Source: UBA1757 sp963617485 (GTDB lineage Bacteria > Bacteroidota > Bacteroidia > Bacteroidales > UBA1402). From it: DNA of 64,000 nucleotides. The DNA lies in contig CAVEPA010000011.1 in NCBI GenBank assembly GCA_963617485.1, positions 3,437-67,436 of the forward strand, in the 5' to 3' direction. Each line of letters starts with the position of its first letter. The first letter of the stretch is position 1. Made by a program: the position numbers and the translations under genes. A model generated the notes under the pieces. It was not told the DNA's origin and did not search any database. It saw only the letters and a list, made by a program, of their open reading frames with translations. Below, one piece after another: positions 9,029-19,082 of the stretch.

Positions 9029-10786
9029 TTAGCGGATGATACGTTCTTCGAGGATAGCCTGCACTTCCTTCTCGTGCTTGAAGAAGGCTTCAGACTTGAA
9101 CTCGCTGTAGTTCATCTGACGGAAAGCATTGATCAGACGCTTGAAATATTCCATCACATGAGAGAATTCGTCGAAACGGTAATCGGCGCGCACCACCTTC
9201 ATCACCAGCTCCAGCATATAGCGCTGGCGTTCGATGGGACATACGGCATCGACGGCATCGAAAGCATCCTGCTGCAGGATAACAAAGTCGATAACCTCCG
9301 ATTTCCAGAAAGTAAGGTGATATTCCAAAGGCACACCGTCATCGCCCAAGATGTTAATTTGTTCCTGCACTTCCTTGCCGCGCTGCATAAGCGTCTTCAT
9401 CTCGTTCACCATGGGTATCCACTGAGGCGAAATAAGCTGGGAAATGTATTCTTCGAACTCGGGATATTCAATGTATTTGGAATAAGATTCAATGGGGTTC
9501 ACGGCCGGGTAGCGCTTACGGTCGGCGCGAGCTTGCTCCAGCGCGTAGAAGCAACGGGCAGCTTTCTTGGTGCCTTCCGTCACAGGTTCCTTCAAGTTAC
9601 CGCCGGCAGGCGACACCGTACCGATAAAGGTGATGGAGCCCGTCTGGCCGTTGTTCAGGTAAACATAGCCGGCGCGTCCGTAGAAGGCTGAGATAATGGC
9701 CGAAAGGTCCATCGGGAAGGCATCCTGACCGGGCAACTCTTCCAGACGGTTGGACATTTCGCGCAAGGCCTGGGCCCAACGAGAAGTCGAGTCGGCCATC
9801 AAGAGCACTTTCAGACCCATGGAACGGTAATATTCTGCAATGGTCATGGCCGTGTACACGGAGGCTTCACGGGCGGCCACAGGCATATTCGAAGTATTGG
9901 CCACGATGATGGTACGTTCCATTAGCTTGCGGCCGGTATGCGGATCGACCAGCTCGGGGAATTCAGTGAAGATTTCCACAACTTCGTTGGCACGTTCGCC
10001 GCAGGCAGCCATAATAACGATGTCGGCTTCGGCCTGCTTGGAAATGGCGTGCTGCAACACAGTCTTACCCGTACCGAAAGGACCGGGAATGAAGCCCGTA
10101 CCGCCTTCCACTATGGGGTTGGCAATATCGATGATGCGGACACCCGTTTCAAGCAAACGGAAAGGACGGGGCTTTTCCTTGTAAGCGGTAAGGGCGCGTT
10201 TTACCGGCCAGCGCTGTACCATAGTGACGTTCACATCCTTGCCCTGTTCGTCTGTAAGGACGGCAATGGTGTCGTTGATGTGGTATTCACCCGCAGGCAC
10301 GACGCTCTTCACCATGTAGTTGCCCTTGAAAACGAAGGGAACCATAATTTTGTGCGGTTGGGCATTTTCGTCCACTTCGCCCAGCCAATCGGCTGCAGCC
10401 ACCTTGTCGCCCGTCTTGGCCAGCGGTTTGAACTGCCAAAGTTTCTCGGGGTCCAGGGGTGAAGTATATTCGCCACGGCGCAAGAAGACACCTTCCATCT
10501 TGTCCAGGTCGTTTTCCAGACCGTCGAGGTTGCGCGAAAGCAGGCCGGGGCCCAGTTCCACTTCCAGCATGTGGCCGCTGAATTCAGCTTGGCTGCCCAC
10601 CTTCAGGCCTCGGGTACTCTCGAACACCTGCACATAGGCATCGGCTCCCACCACCTTGATAACTTCGGCCATCAAGCGGGTCTGGGCCGTCAGGATGTAG
10701 CAGATTTCGTTCTGACTCACAGGGCCGTCAACGGTAACAATCACCAAGTTGGAAATAATTCCTTTTACTGTTCCTTTTGTTGACAT
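9029..10786 (-). CDS. ntpA: V-type ATPase subunit A (catalytic)
   Basis: Catalytic head subunit of 585 residues, the normal length. Walker A is GPFGTGKT at residues 235-242; the GERANEVVE region and the ADSTSRWAQALREMSNRLEELPG block follow. The roughly 90-residue non-homologous insertion typical of A subunits precedes the P-loop (about 110-200). It hydrolyses or makes ATP in the cytosolic V1 head. It lies between the DUF2764 gene and subunit B. Confidence 0.97.
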   Translation of the reverse strand: MSTKGTVKGIISNLVIVTVDGPVSQNEICYILTAQTRLMAEVIKVVGADAYVQVFESTRGLKVGSQAEFSGHMLEVELGPGLLSRNLDGLENDLDKMEGVFLRRGEYTSPLDPEKLWQFKPLAKTGDKVAAADWLGEVDENAQPHKIMVPFVFKGNYMVKSVVPAGEYHINDTIAVLTDEQGKDVNVTMVQRWPVKRALTAYKEKPRPFRLLETGVRIIDIANPIVEGGTGFIPGPFGTGKTVLQHAISKQAEADIVIMAACGERANEVVEIFTEFPELVDPHTGRKLMERTIIVANTSNMPVAAREASVYTAMTIAEYYRSMGLKVLLMADSTSRWAQALREMSNRLEELPGQDAFPMDLSAIISAFYGRAGYVYLNNGQTGSITFIGTVSPAGGNLKEPVTEGTKKAARCFYALEQARADRKRYPAVNPIESYSKYIEYPEFEEYISQLISPQWIPMVNEMKTLMQRGKEVQEQINILGDDGVPLEYHLTFWKSEVIDFVILQQDAFDAVDAVCPIERQRYMLELVMKVVRADYRFDEFSHVMEYFKRLINAFRQMNYSEFKSEAFFKHEKEVQAILEERIIR

Positions 10787-10812
10787 AATATTGTTTTTTG
10801 TTGTTGATTATC

Positions 10813-11637
10813 CTATTGTATCTGTACATTTTCCTTCATCGACACAATGAGATGACGGAAGATTTCTTCGCCTTGCTTGGCATCGAGTTTGAGCCAACGC
10901 TCCAGCGACTGCAGCTTGATAAGGTAGGCCAGCAGCACTTCGATAGAGAAATAATAACCCGTACAGAGGTTGTCCAGAAAATCCCACTGGATGCGGTCGA
11001 TTTTCTTCTCTTTCTGCAGCAGGTCGCTTTCGTCAGCCAGACGCAGCACCGCCTCGACGGTCGGGAACAAGCCTCCCAAGTTAAAATCGCGGGCCGATGA
11101 AGTGCGCAGCGCGTGTGCCACCTCGTTGTCGCCCACTAGCTGGTTTTCCAAATCCAGACCGTATTTGCGGCAAGCCAGGGCTGTCTGCAGGTTGTTCAGA
11201 TTCCACTGGAACTCGAACCACTGGCGAACAAAGCTATTGGAAGCTTGCTGTGTATGCTCGTAAAACAGCGCCGTCAGACAGGCTTCTTCCCTACCCGCCG
11301 GAATCTGCTGGTCACGCCACTCACAAAGGAACTCCGGAAAATAGGCAGGCACACCACTCTGGAGCTTGTGGTCTTCGTAGTCGAGCGACTCCCATAATTG
11401 TTCAAAATCTTCGGCTGTCAATTGTCCCAAGGGGTGGAAAGGAGCCTCCTTGTCGCGCAGCCAGGAAAGCAGGTTGCGATTTTCGTAGGGCATGCGGAAA
11501 TAGGCCAGCAAGCCGGCATCCGCCTTGGCCAACGAAGTCATCAGCTCCGACATATAGTCCATATAGCCAAGCGTCAGCTTGCTGTCTTCCAGACTGATGT
11601 CGGGCAAACCTGCTACCAGATAATAGTAACTGTTCAT
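10813..11637 (-). CDS. DUF2764 family protein of the V-ATPase operon
   Basis: A 274-residue, largely helical, soluble protein lying between subunits E and A and overlapping the E stop by one base (TGATG). I recognise it as the DUF2764 family found in Bacteroidales V-ATPase clusters. The cluster has no obvious subunit C (d/AC39). This protein's FEFQWNLNNLQTALACRKYG block, with a conserved Asn-Leu-hydrophobic pattern and acidic-aromatic ends, is reminiscent of AC39 repeats, so a role as the C-subunit adaptor between rotor and ring is a reasonable inference. Confidence 0.82.
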   Translation of the reverse strand: MNSYYYLVAGLPDISLEDSKLTLGYMDYMSELMTSLAKADAGLLAYFRMPYENRNLLSWLRDKEAPFHPLGQLTAEDFEQLWESLDYEDHKLQSGVPAYFPEFLCEWRDQQIPAGREEACLTALFYEHTQQASNSFVRQWFEFQWNLNNLQTALACRKYGLDLENQLVGDNEVAHALRTSSARDFNLGGLFPTVEAVLRLADESDLLQKEKKIDRIQWDFLDNLCTGYYFSIEVLLAYLIKLQSLERWLKLDAKQGEEIFRHLIVSMKENVQIQ

Positions 11638-12221
11638 CAGAAGAGCATTTCAACGAGTTTCGGACGCAAGAATTCCTTGAAATATTCAACGAAATCCTGT
11701 TTGCCCAACTGAATCTTGTATGAACCGTCGGCAGCGGCCAGCGTAAAGTCGGTAGCCAAGCCGTTCACCTGCTTGATTTGCAGGCCAGATTTCAAGATAT
11801 CGGCAGCTTCCTTCTTGAAGTAAGCCGTAAGCGCTTCGGCATCGGCCGTTTCGATAACCAGCTCACCCTTGGCAGCCCAGCTTTGTACGAAAGTCAGCAG
11901 GAGCTTGGGCATCAGGTCCTTGTCGAGAGCCTTGTCCATAGCGGTTTCCACTACTTTACCATTGAGCAGGTTGATAACTTCAGACTTCAAGGCCTCCACA
12001 GCCTGACGGGCAAAAAGCTTGAGTTCGGCCTTGGTGTTCTTGTCCAGTTCTTCGGCCTGTTTCTTGGCTGCGGCCAGCAGTTCGTCGGCTTGTTTCTGGG
12101 CACTGGCCAGGATGTCGTTCTTTTTGGCTTCGGCCTGGGCAATGATGTCGGCAGCCTGCTGGTTACCTTTTTCGACACCTTCGCGCAGCAATTGCTCGGT
12201 CAACTCTTGAATAGTGTTCAT
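11637..12221 (-). CDS. ntpE: V-type ATPase subunit E (peripheral stalk)
   Basis: Peripheral stalk subunit of 194 residues from the ATG at 12221 (MNTIQELTEQLLREG); the upstream in-frame ATG at 12278 only adds an unconserved AT-rich leader. The N-terminal ~80 residues are a charged Ala/Lys/Glu/Gln-rich helix (QQAADIIAQAEAKKND) expected to form a coiled coil; the C-terminal part is globular. It is the first gene of the seven-gene operon. Subunit G/H, the usual coiled-coil partner, is not apparent. Confidence 0.88.
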   Translation of the reverse strand: MNTIQELTEQLLREGVEKGNQQAADIIAQAEAKKNDILASAQKQADELLAAAKKQAEELDKNTKAELKLFARQAVEALKSEVINLLNGKVVETAMDKALDKDLMPKLLLTFVQSWAAKGELVIETADAEALTAYFKKEAADILKSGLQIKQVNGLATDFTLAAADGSYKIQLGKQDFVEYFKEFLRPKLVEMLF

Positions 12222-12307
12222 ATCAGTTTGGTTTTTAATATATTGTAATAATTTCTTAATATTTTGCAAGCTTTTCAAAAACCTGTTTCTTTGAAAACAA
12301 GTTTGGG

Positions 12308-12315
12308 CAAATGTA
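12308..12315 (-). promoter_or_regulatory. Possible -7 box of the V-ATPase operon promoter
   Basis: TACATTTG on the minus strand matches the Bacteroidetes TAnnTTTG box, about 87 bases before the subunit E start. I see no good TTG at the -33 position, so the call is tentative. Confidence 0.4.
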
Positions 12316-12357
12316 GAAATATTTCTTCATTGAAGCCATTAAAAAACCAATAAAAAT

Positions 12358-12398
12358 AAGGCGGAAATACAGCTTTTTCAGGGCCGCATTTCCGCCTT
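12358..12398 (-). terminator. Intrinsic terminator of the FAS1-SusCD operon
   Basis: Minus-strand hairpin with a perfect 11-bp stem (aaggcggaaat / atttccgcctt) and a 19-base loop, followed by ATTTTTATTGGTTTTTT. It lies 25 bases after the stop of the last SusD gene and would also insulate the V-ATPase promoter just downstream. Confidence 0.75.
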
Positions 12399-12422
12399 GT
12401 CGTTTATGGGGTCAGCGCAGAC

Positions 12423-14210
12423 TTATTCCTCGTTGGCTGTAGCCTTGGGATAAGGAATGAACCAGTCGTTGAAAGCCTTGGCGGCGAACTCGCTTGCCCT
12501 GTCGGGGAACTTGCCGGCCAATGCCGTGGCAATATAGTTGGGCGCTCCCTCGTGTTGCGTAAAGCGCAGCAAGTCGTGGAAACGGTTGCCGTTGAAAGCC
12601 GTTTCAAGGCCGCATTCGTCTACCAGAACCTGCTCTACATACAAGATGGAGTCTTGCAGCGTCAGCTCGGAAGCATCCTTGGTGAAGAAGAATTCCACAG
12701 AGGTGCTGGGTCCTTGGCCACGGGTGCGGGTTCCCACATTGCTTACATAGAATTCCTTGTTGAACTGTTCTGCGAAAACCGAGTCCATTTCGTTGGTGGC
12801 AATAAGGGTAGAATCGCGCAGTGTCGACACTTTCAGACCATTGTTGACCACTGCCAAGGCCGTGGTAGGCTTGCCCATACGGTTCAAGGCTTCGGCATAG
12901 CGAAGGTAAGCCAAGGTGGAGCGTTGCAGGATAATCGAAGGCGAGAAGGAGTAGTTGGTATACAAGGCCACCACCAGAGAACCCACAGGAGCCTGATAGA
13001 TAGCAATCTGCTCATATCGCTGCATTTCGGTGGTGGAGATGTCAGACTTATCCATCTGCTCGTAGTTGGTAGTGGTATAGGCTATGCTGCCCGGCACACC
13101 GCGCAAATCGCCGGTGGTAGCCACATTAGAAGAAACACCGGTGCTGGCATTCTTGGTCTTGTCCAAGTAAGGCTGTGAATTGAACCACTCGTAGGCATAC
13201 TGCGAAGGAGCAAGTTTATAGTCGATGTAGCAATACTTGTACATCTTGGAGACATTGAACTTACCGAAAGTGTTGGTAGAATAATACGGTATGCCGGCAG
13301 AAATCTCGGGTGTAATACCGGGACGCGCACCGAATTGGTTGCCCCAATAGTTCTGCATGAAATACTTGCCGTCAGAGGTTATCGAATTCGACATAAGCGA
13401 GCTCGCCGAGGTGCTATAATTACCCTCGATGTACGACGACCTGTACAAAGATGAAACCACACGTTCCTTCTCGTTGATATCGTAAAAGTACATATTGGCG
13501 GCTTCGGCATAGCGGTTTTGCCAGAGATAGATTTCGCCCAACATATAGGCAACGGAAGGAATAAGGTCGCTCACCTTGCTGGAACCCAAACCGATATACT
13601 CGGGCATAGGATAGGTGTACCAAGGCAGCAAGTCGGCTTCCAACTCGTTGAGGATGGCCTCGCGATCAAGGAAATACTGCGGGTCGTTGGCAATGGCCTT
13701 AGACTGAGCCACCGTCAAGATAGGCTCATCATAGTAATAGGCACCGTTGAAGTTGAAGGCCAGCTGCATATAAGTCCAGGCGCGGATGGCAGTAGCAGCC
13801 ACATACTCTCTTTTCAGACGGGTCTCACCGGCCACCAATATGGTAGTATCCATATTGGCAATCAGATAGTTGCAGTGATTGATTACCGCGTAATAGTTGG
13901 TCGGGGCGAGAAACTCGTTGTCGGGATTGCTATAATCCAGATTGCTCAAGTCTATCAAGTCCTGATCGGCATTTTCGGTAACATCCATCAATTCGCCACG
14001 GAGCTCGCCCAGCAGCACATACTGGTCGCCCAGCAGCTGCCACTTGGTGAGGATACCCGCCAAAGAATAGACGGAGTCGCTGGGAGAATCCAGCTTATTG
14101 TTGTCGGCATACAAATACCTGTCAGACTCCACATAAAGCATATTCTGGCAGGATGTAAAGGCAAGGCTAGCCAGAAGTATGACACTCAATACTATTTTAG
14201 ATTGTTTCAT
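12423..14210 (-). CDS. RagB/SusD-family outer-membrane lipoprotein (distal copy)
   Basis: Surface nutrient-binding lipoprotein of 595 residues that would form the lid over its partner SusC. The signal peptide ends in a lipobox (AFTSC, C21). SusD landmarks are visible: an N-terminal VINHCNYLI helix, RAWTYMQLAFNFNGAYYYDEPI with the TPR-like helices, SVAYMLGEIYLWQNRYAEAANMYFYDI, and a C-terminal YLRYAEALNRMGKPTTAL followed by FNGNRFHDLLRF. It is the last gene of the six-gene operon, 18 bases after its SusC. It has no close neighbour enzyme, so the ligand is unknown. Confidence 0.93.
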   Translation of the reverse strand: MKQSKIVLSVILLASLAFTSCQNMLYVESDRYLYADNNKLDSPSDSVYSLAGILTKWQLLGDQYVLLGELRGELMDVTENADQDLIDLSNLDYSNPDNEFLAPTNYYAVINHCNYLIANMDTTILVAGETRLKREYVAATAIRAWTYMQLAFNFNGAYYYDEPILTVAQSKAIANDPQYFLDREAILNELEADLLPWYTYPMPEYIGLGSSKVSDLIPSVAYMLGEIYLWQNRYAEAANMYFYDINEKERVVSSLYRSSYIEGNYSTSASSLMSNSITSDGKYFMQNYWGNQFGARPGITPEISAGIPYYSTNTFGKFNVSKMYKYCYIDYKLAPSQYAYEWFNSQPYLDKTKNASTGVSSNVATTGDLRGVPGSIAYTTTNYEQMDKSDISTTEMQRYEQIAIYQAPVGSLVVALYTNYSFSPSIILQRSTLAYLRYAEALNRMGKPTTALAVVNNGLKVSTLRDSTLIATNEMDSVFAEQFNKEFYVSNVGTRTRGQGPSTSVEFFFTKDASELTLQDSILYVEQVLVDECGLETAFNGNRFHDLLRFTQHEGAPNYIATALAGKFPDRASEFAAKAFNDWFIPYPKATANEE

Positions 14211-14228
14211 TGCAGTCGGGTTAAAGGG

Positions 14229-17200
14229 TTACAAGTTGATTTTAAGACCCACAAGATAAGATGCGCTCTGTGGCAGCAAGCCGGTATCTATACCCTGATA
14301 CAGCACGTTGTTGGAGGCAGAGCTCTCGGGATCGGTGCCAAGATAAGACGAGAAGGTCCACAGGTTGTTGGCCGATACCCAAAGCGACATAGCGTTGATA
14401 TAGGGAATCTTGAAAGGAACATCCCAAGAGAGACTGATATTCTTCAGACGCAGGAAAGATGCATCTTCCACCCAGCGGCTGGAGAAACGGGCATTGCCCA
14501 TGGGGTCGCCGTAGACGGCACGAGGGATGTCGGTAACGTCACCGCTGCTGCGCCAACGGTTCATCACAGCCGTCGACTGGTTTTCCAAGGTCGACATAGA
14601 CTCCAGTATGCGGCGCTGGTAGTTGTAAACATCGTTGCCCAAGGTGTAACCGAAGGTGGCAGACAAGCTCAGGTTCTTGTAAGAGAATACGGTAGAAAGG
14701 GCACCGGAGAAATCGGCATTGGGATCGCCGATAACTTTGCGGTCGCTTTCGTCGATGACACCGTCGTTGTTCAAATCCTTAAAGATGGCATCGCCGGGAG
14801 CAAAAGCGGTGTAGGTACCGTTTTCGTTGCGGATTTTAAGGTTGTTGTGAGCAGCCACATCGGCACGGTCTTTGTAGACACCTTCGTATTCATAACCGTA
14901 GAACTGGCCCACCGGACCGCCCACAGCCGTCAGGATGTCGGCATCATAAATGGTGGTGGTGTAATCGCCGTTGGCCAAAGAGAGAATTTCGTTCGTGTTG
15001 TGTGCTATGCTAGCCGACACTTCCCAACGGAAATTGCGGGTGTTCAGCAGACGCGCATTGGCAGCCACTTCAAAACCACGGTTACGCAGAGAACCATCGT
15101 TGTCGTAATAAGTCTTGAAGCCCGAAACGGCATCCAATTGCTTAAGCGTCAGCAGATCGTCGGTGTGGTGGTCGTAAACATCGGCACTCAGCGAAAGTCT
15201 GTTGTCGAGCACTGACACGTCGAAACCGAGATTGGCCTTGCGGGTAGTTTCCCACTTGAGCGCCTTGTTACCGATATTGGCCAGTACCAGGCCATTGGAA
15301 GACTGGTAGTAATTGGCCGATGAGAAATAAGTGTAAGTAACGTAGTCTTCGAGTTTGTCGTTGCCCACCATACCCAGGCTGGCGCGCAGCTTGAGGCGGT
15401 CGATGGCCTTGACATCAGCCATAAAGTCTTCGGCCGAAAGCAGCCATGCACCGCTGATAGAGGGGAAGAAGGCCCAGTTGACACCGAAGAGTTTCAAGGC
15501 ACCATGTTCAATTTCGCTACCAAAGCGTGAGCAAGCCTCCAGACTGGCCGTTGCCGTCAGAAAATATTTCTGCATATAGTTCCAGTCGGCATTGGCATAC
15601 CAGGAGATATTCTTCAGATTAATCTGGGCACCGTCCATATCCTTGCGCACCAAGCTGGTAGAAACGTAAATCTGGTCGTCGTCGGGGGTATTGTAGCCGC
15701 CAACCTTGTCCCAAACCTTGTTGTTGAGCAGGATGCGGAAACCGCCCGTAGCCGACAGATTATGTTCGCCCCAATGATTGGTATAGCCCACGTTCGATTC
15801 CAAATGCGTACGGATTTCGCGCATATTCTGGGCTCTGGCTTCGGAAGAATAGCTGGCCATGGTACCGTCATCAAGAATCTCGAGCGTGGGAGCCACACCT
15901 TGCATAGGCGTAAAATACGACTCATAGATCTTGTTCAATGAATAGGCGGCCACAGCACCCCAAGACCATTGTTTGTTGATTTTCCAAACCGGCTTGGCCG
16001 TTGCGGTGAACGCAGTCATATCGGTAGCCTGACGGGCCAGACTGATGATGGCTTCGGGGTTGTTGATACCCAAATCGTCGGCATCTTCCAAGTTATTGGT
16101 CACCGTGCGCGACAGATAAGAATACTGGTAAGGGTTGAACATAGGCGACTTCACCAATGCCAAATAGGTAGGCGATGTACGCGAAGTCATACCATCGTTG
16201 CGCAAGTCGTTGTTGATGCTGCTGATGGCAAAGTCTACCACCGTACTCAAGTTCTTGACAATATTGATATCCGAGTTGAAACGGAAATTCAGCTGTGAGG
16301 AATTGGAACCCTTGACCACACCCGAATTGCTACGGTAGCCCACCGAAAGCGCATACATACCACGGTCGTCACCACCGGTGGCGCGGGCACTGTACGACTG
16401 GTTCACACCGTTCTGGTATACCATATCGGACCAATCGGTCTGGTTGTGATACTTGGGATAATACAGATAACCTTCGTTGTCGTTGAACATTGGCATAGCC
16501 GTTACCTGCGTGGTGGTGTAGAGCGAATTCTTGTACAGCTCCGAAGCATACAGACGGCTCTGCTCGGCATCGAGCGTAGGCAAGGTGGAAGGCTGCATGG
16601 TCATGCCGAAAGAGGCGGTAGCCTCAATCTTGGTAGCCATCGAATGGCCTCGCTTGGTTTCGATAAGAATCACGCCGTTGGCCGCCTTGGCACCATAGAT
16701 GGAGGTAGCGTCCTTGATGACGGTGATGTTCTCGATATCCTGCAAGGTAACTTGGCTCAAGAAGTTGTGATAGTAACCGCTGTGGATAGACTCCATATCA
16801 TCGTAGGTTTCCATGATGATACCATCCACGACAACCAGCGGCTGCGAGTTGGTCAAAATGGAGTTGACACCTCTGATATACAGCACCGAACCAATATTTT
16901 CCTTACCCGAACGCTGGATGGAGCGTACGGTTCCTATTTGGTTTTGGATGATATGGTCGAGCGTGTAATGCGGGGCAATCTGCTTGAGCTCGTCTACCTG
17001 CGAATAAGCGGCACCGGCGGGCAGCAGCACCTGATTGTTGAGGGCGTAGGTGGTAGGAGCACCGATAGCCTTGCTGAACTTGCTGCTCGAGAGGGCAATA
17101 TCGATGTGGGCACGGCCGCGCCATTCAATCACTCGCGTATCATAACCGGGAGCCGTCACCGTCATGGTGGAGGTAGGTTGCTTGATACGCATTTTGTACT

Positions 17201-17402
17201 TACCTTCTTCGTTGGTGAACACCGTAGCGTTCTTCATTTTGATGGTGGCACCGAACACCACTTCTTGCGTGGCCATATCGGTAACACAACCTTCAATCCA
17301 GGTATATTCGTCTTTATTGTCCTGAGCCTGAGCCGGGAAAGAGAACACACCCACCAGGAGTGCGGCTGTCAATAACAAGCCTTTTATATTCATTTTCATC
17401 AT
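14229..17402 (-). CDS. SusC/RagA-family TonB-dependent outer-membrane transporter (distal copy)
   Basis: A 1057-residue protein with an N-terminal signal peptide (cut near AQAQ), a carboxypeptidase-regulatory-like domain (about 35-110), a plug domain (about 140-260, with LYIRGVNSI, PLVVVDGII and NITVIKDATSIYGAKAANGVILIETKRG) and a C-terminal beta barrel that ends in an aromatic/hydrophobic strand (YLVGLKINL). It imports a ligand delivered by its SusD partner, driven by TonB/ExbBD, which are not in the window. It follows the second FAS1 gene by 4 bases. The barrel contains the usual DxNNDGVIDESDRKVIG calcium-like loop. Confidence 0.94.
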   Translation of the reverse strand: MMKMNIKGLLLTAALLVGVFSFPAQAQDNKDEYTWIEGCVTDMATQEVVFGATIKMKNATVFTNEEGKYKMRIKQPTSTMTVTAPGYDTRVIEWRGRAHIDIALSSSKFSKAIGAPTTYALNNQVLLPAGAAYSQVDELKQIAPHYTLDHIIQNQIGTVRSIQRSGKENIGSVLYIRGVNSILTNSQPLVVVDGIIMETYDDMESIHSGYYHNFLSQVTLQDIENITVIKDATSIYGAKAANGVILIETKRGHSMATKIEATASFGMTMQPSTLPTLDAEQSRLYASELYKNSLYTTTQVTAMPMFNDNEGYLYYPKYHNQTDWSDMVYQNGVNQSYSARATGGDDRGMYALSVGYRSNSGVVKGSNSSQLNFRFNSDINIVKNLSTVVDFAISSINNDLRNDGMTSRTSPTYLALVKSPMFNPYQYSYLSRTVTNNLEDADDLGINNPEAIISLARQATDMTAFTATAKPVWKINKQWSWGAVAAYSLNKIYESYFTPMQGVAPTLEILDDGTMASYSSEARAQNMREIRTHLESNVGYTNHWGEHNLSATGGFRILLNNKVWDKVGGYNTPDDDQIYVSTSLVRKDMDGAQINLKNISWYANADWNYMQKYFLTATASLEACSRFGSEIEHGALKLFGVNWAFFPSISGAWLLSAEDFMADVKAIDRLKLRASLGMVGNDKLEDYVTYTYFSSANYYQSSNGLVLANIGNKALKWETTRKANLGFDVSVLDNRLSLSADVYDHHTDDLLTLKQLDAVSGFKTYYDNDGSLRNRGFEVAANARLLNTRNFRWEVSASIAHNTNEILSLANGDYTTTIYDADILTAVGGPVGQFYGYEYEGVYKDRADVAAHNNLKIRNENGTYTAFAPGDAIFKDLNNDGVIDESDRKVIGDPNADFSGALSTVFSYKNLSLSATFGYTLGNDVYNYQRRILESMSTLENQSTAVMNRWRSSGDVTDIPRAVYGDPMGNARFSSRWVEDASFLRLKNISLSWDVPFKIPYINAMSLWVSANNLWTFSSYLGTDPESSASNNVLYQGIDTGLLPQSASYLVGLKINL

Positions 17403-17406
17403 GTTA

Positions 17407-19071
17407 CTACTTTAAGTCAGGTTCAAGGATAATACAGTCAATCAACATATCGCGTGCATAGGTGGTATCCTGACCGGCTTCGATAAGTGAATTCACTTTC
17501 AGCGAAATCAAGCCATCGGAATACGGGAAACGGATGGGCTTGGGATTGCCTGCATCGTCGGTGGTCACCATCACCGTATCTATCTTGCTGGGGTTGGTGT
17601 ACTTGGCAGCACGGTAGTTGGTGGTGGAGATGTCACCATCGCTGTTCAGGTAAGAGATGGAGAAGTTCATCGTGAGCGGCAATACGGCCTTTTTGGGGTT
17701 GTAGAGGTTTTCGGGCAGGAAAACCACTTTCACGTTATAGTCGACACCGCTCATGGCCATACCCGTCAGGTCGAAGGCGATAACGGGAGCCTTGGTAGGA
17801 TTACCCGTCACTTCCAAGTAGGCGTTTTGGGAGATGGAATCGTTCAGCGACGACTTGTAGGAACTTCTGGCATTCAGGCTGCGGGTAGCCGATTCAGACT
17901 CCTGCAAAGACAAGGACAAAGTATCGGGCGAGCCGATAAAGCTGTTGGGGATACTGTAATGGTTGTTGAAGTTTTCAGCCTCTATCTTCTTGGTCTTGCA
18001 CCAGAACTTTTCGTCCATATTTACATGGTCGGTAGTGTAAACCACACCATTACTCAAAACGGTATAGCTGTCCAAGGCACCGGCGAAATAAGCGGGCATA
18101 TCCTCGATTTCCACCGGAAGTCCGGGATAGGTGGTTTCCATCGATGTGAGCGTCTTAATTTTTTCGGGAGTCAAGGCACCGTTGAATACCAAATGCTTGA
18201 GCAGATAAGTACGTATCCGAGCCACTTCCAAAGAATCGGACAATTGCTCGTCGGTTTCGGGTTCGCCGGAAGCAGGCAAGGGCAGTACGAAAGGATGGTA
18301 GTTGTAATACGGACGGATGCGTGTCATATAATCGGCCCAAGCGGTATTGCTGGGCAGCAAGGCCGTATACGAAGCATCTTCCGAATTGATGTCACCCATC
18401 AGCGACAAGAGCACATTGTATTCGATGAACACCGAGTCGTAAACCGTTTCGCCCATATCGTTCACGCCCAGAATCAAGCTCTGCGATTCATTGAACTGCT
18501 TGACATGGTTGGCCTGCAGAAAAGCATTCAGCGAGTCGATACCGGGTGTATACTGGATATACTCGTAGATATTCATCACAAAGGGCTCGTAAGAGTCCAT
18601 CTTGTGCAGAATGCCGTTCTTGTACACCTGATCTTTGGTCACCAGTTTCTGAGAACCGAAATAATAGTCTTCACCATCGCGATAAAAGCGCAGAGACTTG
18701 TTGTCCATCATGCGCAGCGTCACCTCTTGGTTGTCGACATCGGTGGTCAGGTAAGGATAACGCGACACGTGATTCTTGAGGGTAAGCAAAAGATTCTGCT
18801 TGTCGCTGGCATCGAAGCCTTCCCAAGCTTGGTTGGTAGGAGCCCAAATGGTGTAACTCTGATTATTGCCGAACATGTCCAGATAGTCGCATTCCTGCAG
18901 GAAAGCGGCGAAACTGCTGAGCGAAGCGTCCTCCAGAATGGCTTCTTTCAGTGTCTTGTCTATGACATTCACCGTATTGGCATTGTAATGCTCTTCCCAA
19001 GCCTGATGGGTACAAGACCCCAGACCCAGCAACAGCGTCAAGCCAAGTGAAAAAATAACTGACTTCTTCAT
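17407..19071 (-). CDS. Fasciclin (FAS1)-domain lipoprotein, 554 aa
   Basis: Lipoprotein with lipobox GLGSC (C20). Two FAS1-like domains can be placed: about 36-162 (FAAFLQECDYLDMFG, YTIWAPTNQAW, NGILHKMDSY) and about 165-355 (IDSLNAFLQAN, TALLPSNTAW, NGVVYTTDHVN). The C-terminal ~170 residues look like a beta-sandwich and have no known match by eye. FAS1 domains usually serve adhesion or matrix/glycan contact. The gene lies between the first SusD and the second SusC, with 11- and 4-base gaps, so it is likely a surface component of the same uptake complex. Confidence 0.83.
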   Translation of the reverse strand: MKKSVIFSLGLTLLLGLGSCTHQAWEEHYNANTVNVIDKTLKEAILEDASLSSFAAFLQECDYLDMFGNNQSYTIWAPTNQAWEGFDASDKQNLLLTLKNHVSRYPYLTTDVDNQEVTLRMMDNKSLRFYRDGEDYYFGSQKLVTKDQVYKNGILHKMDSYEPFVMNIYEYIQYTPGIDSLNAFLQANHVKQFNESQSLILGVNDMGETVYDSVFIEYNVLLSLMGDINSEDASYTALLPSNTAWADYMTRIRPYYNYHPFVLPLPASGEPETDEQLSDSLEVARIRTYLLKHLVFNGALTPEKIKTLTSMETTYPGLPVEIEDMPAYFAGALDSYTVLSNGVVYTTDHVNMDEKFWCKTKKIEAENFNNHYSIPNSFIGSPDTLSLSLQESESATRSLNARSSYKSSLNDSISQNAYLEVTGNPTKAPVIAFDLTGMAMSGVDYNVKVVFLPENLYNPKKAVLPLTMNFSISYLNSDGDISTTNYRAAKYTNPSKIDTVMVTTDDAGNPKPIRFPYSDGLISLKVNSLIEAGQDTTYARDMLIDCIILEPDLK

Positions 19072-19082
19072 ATACTTATTTA

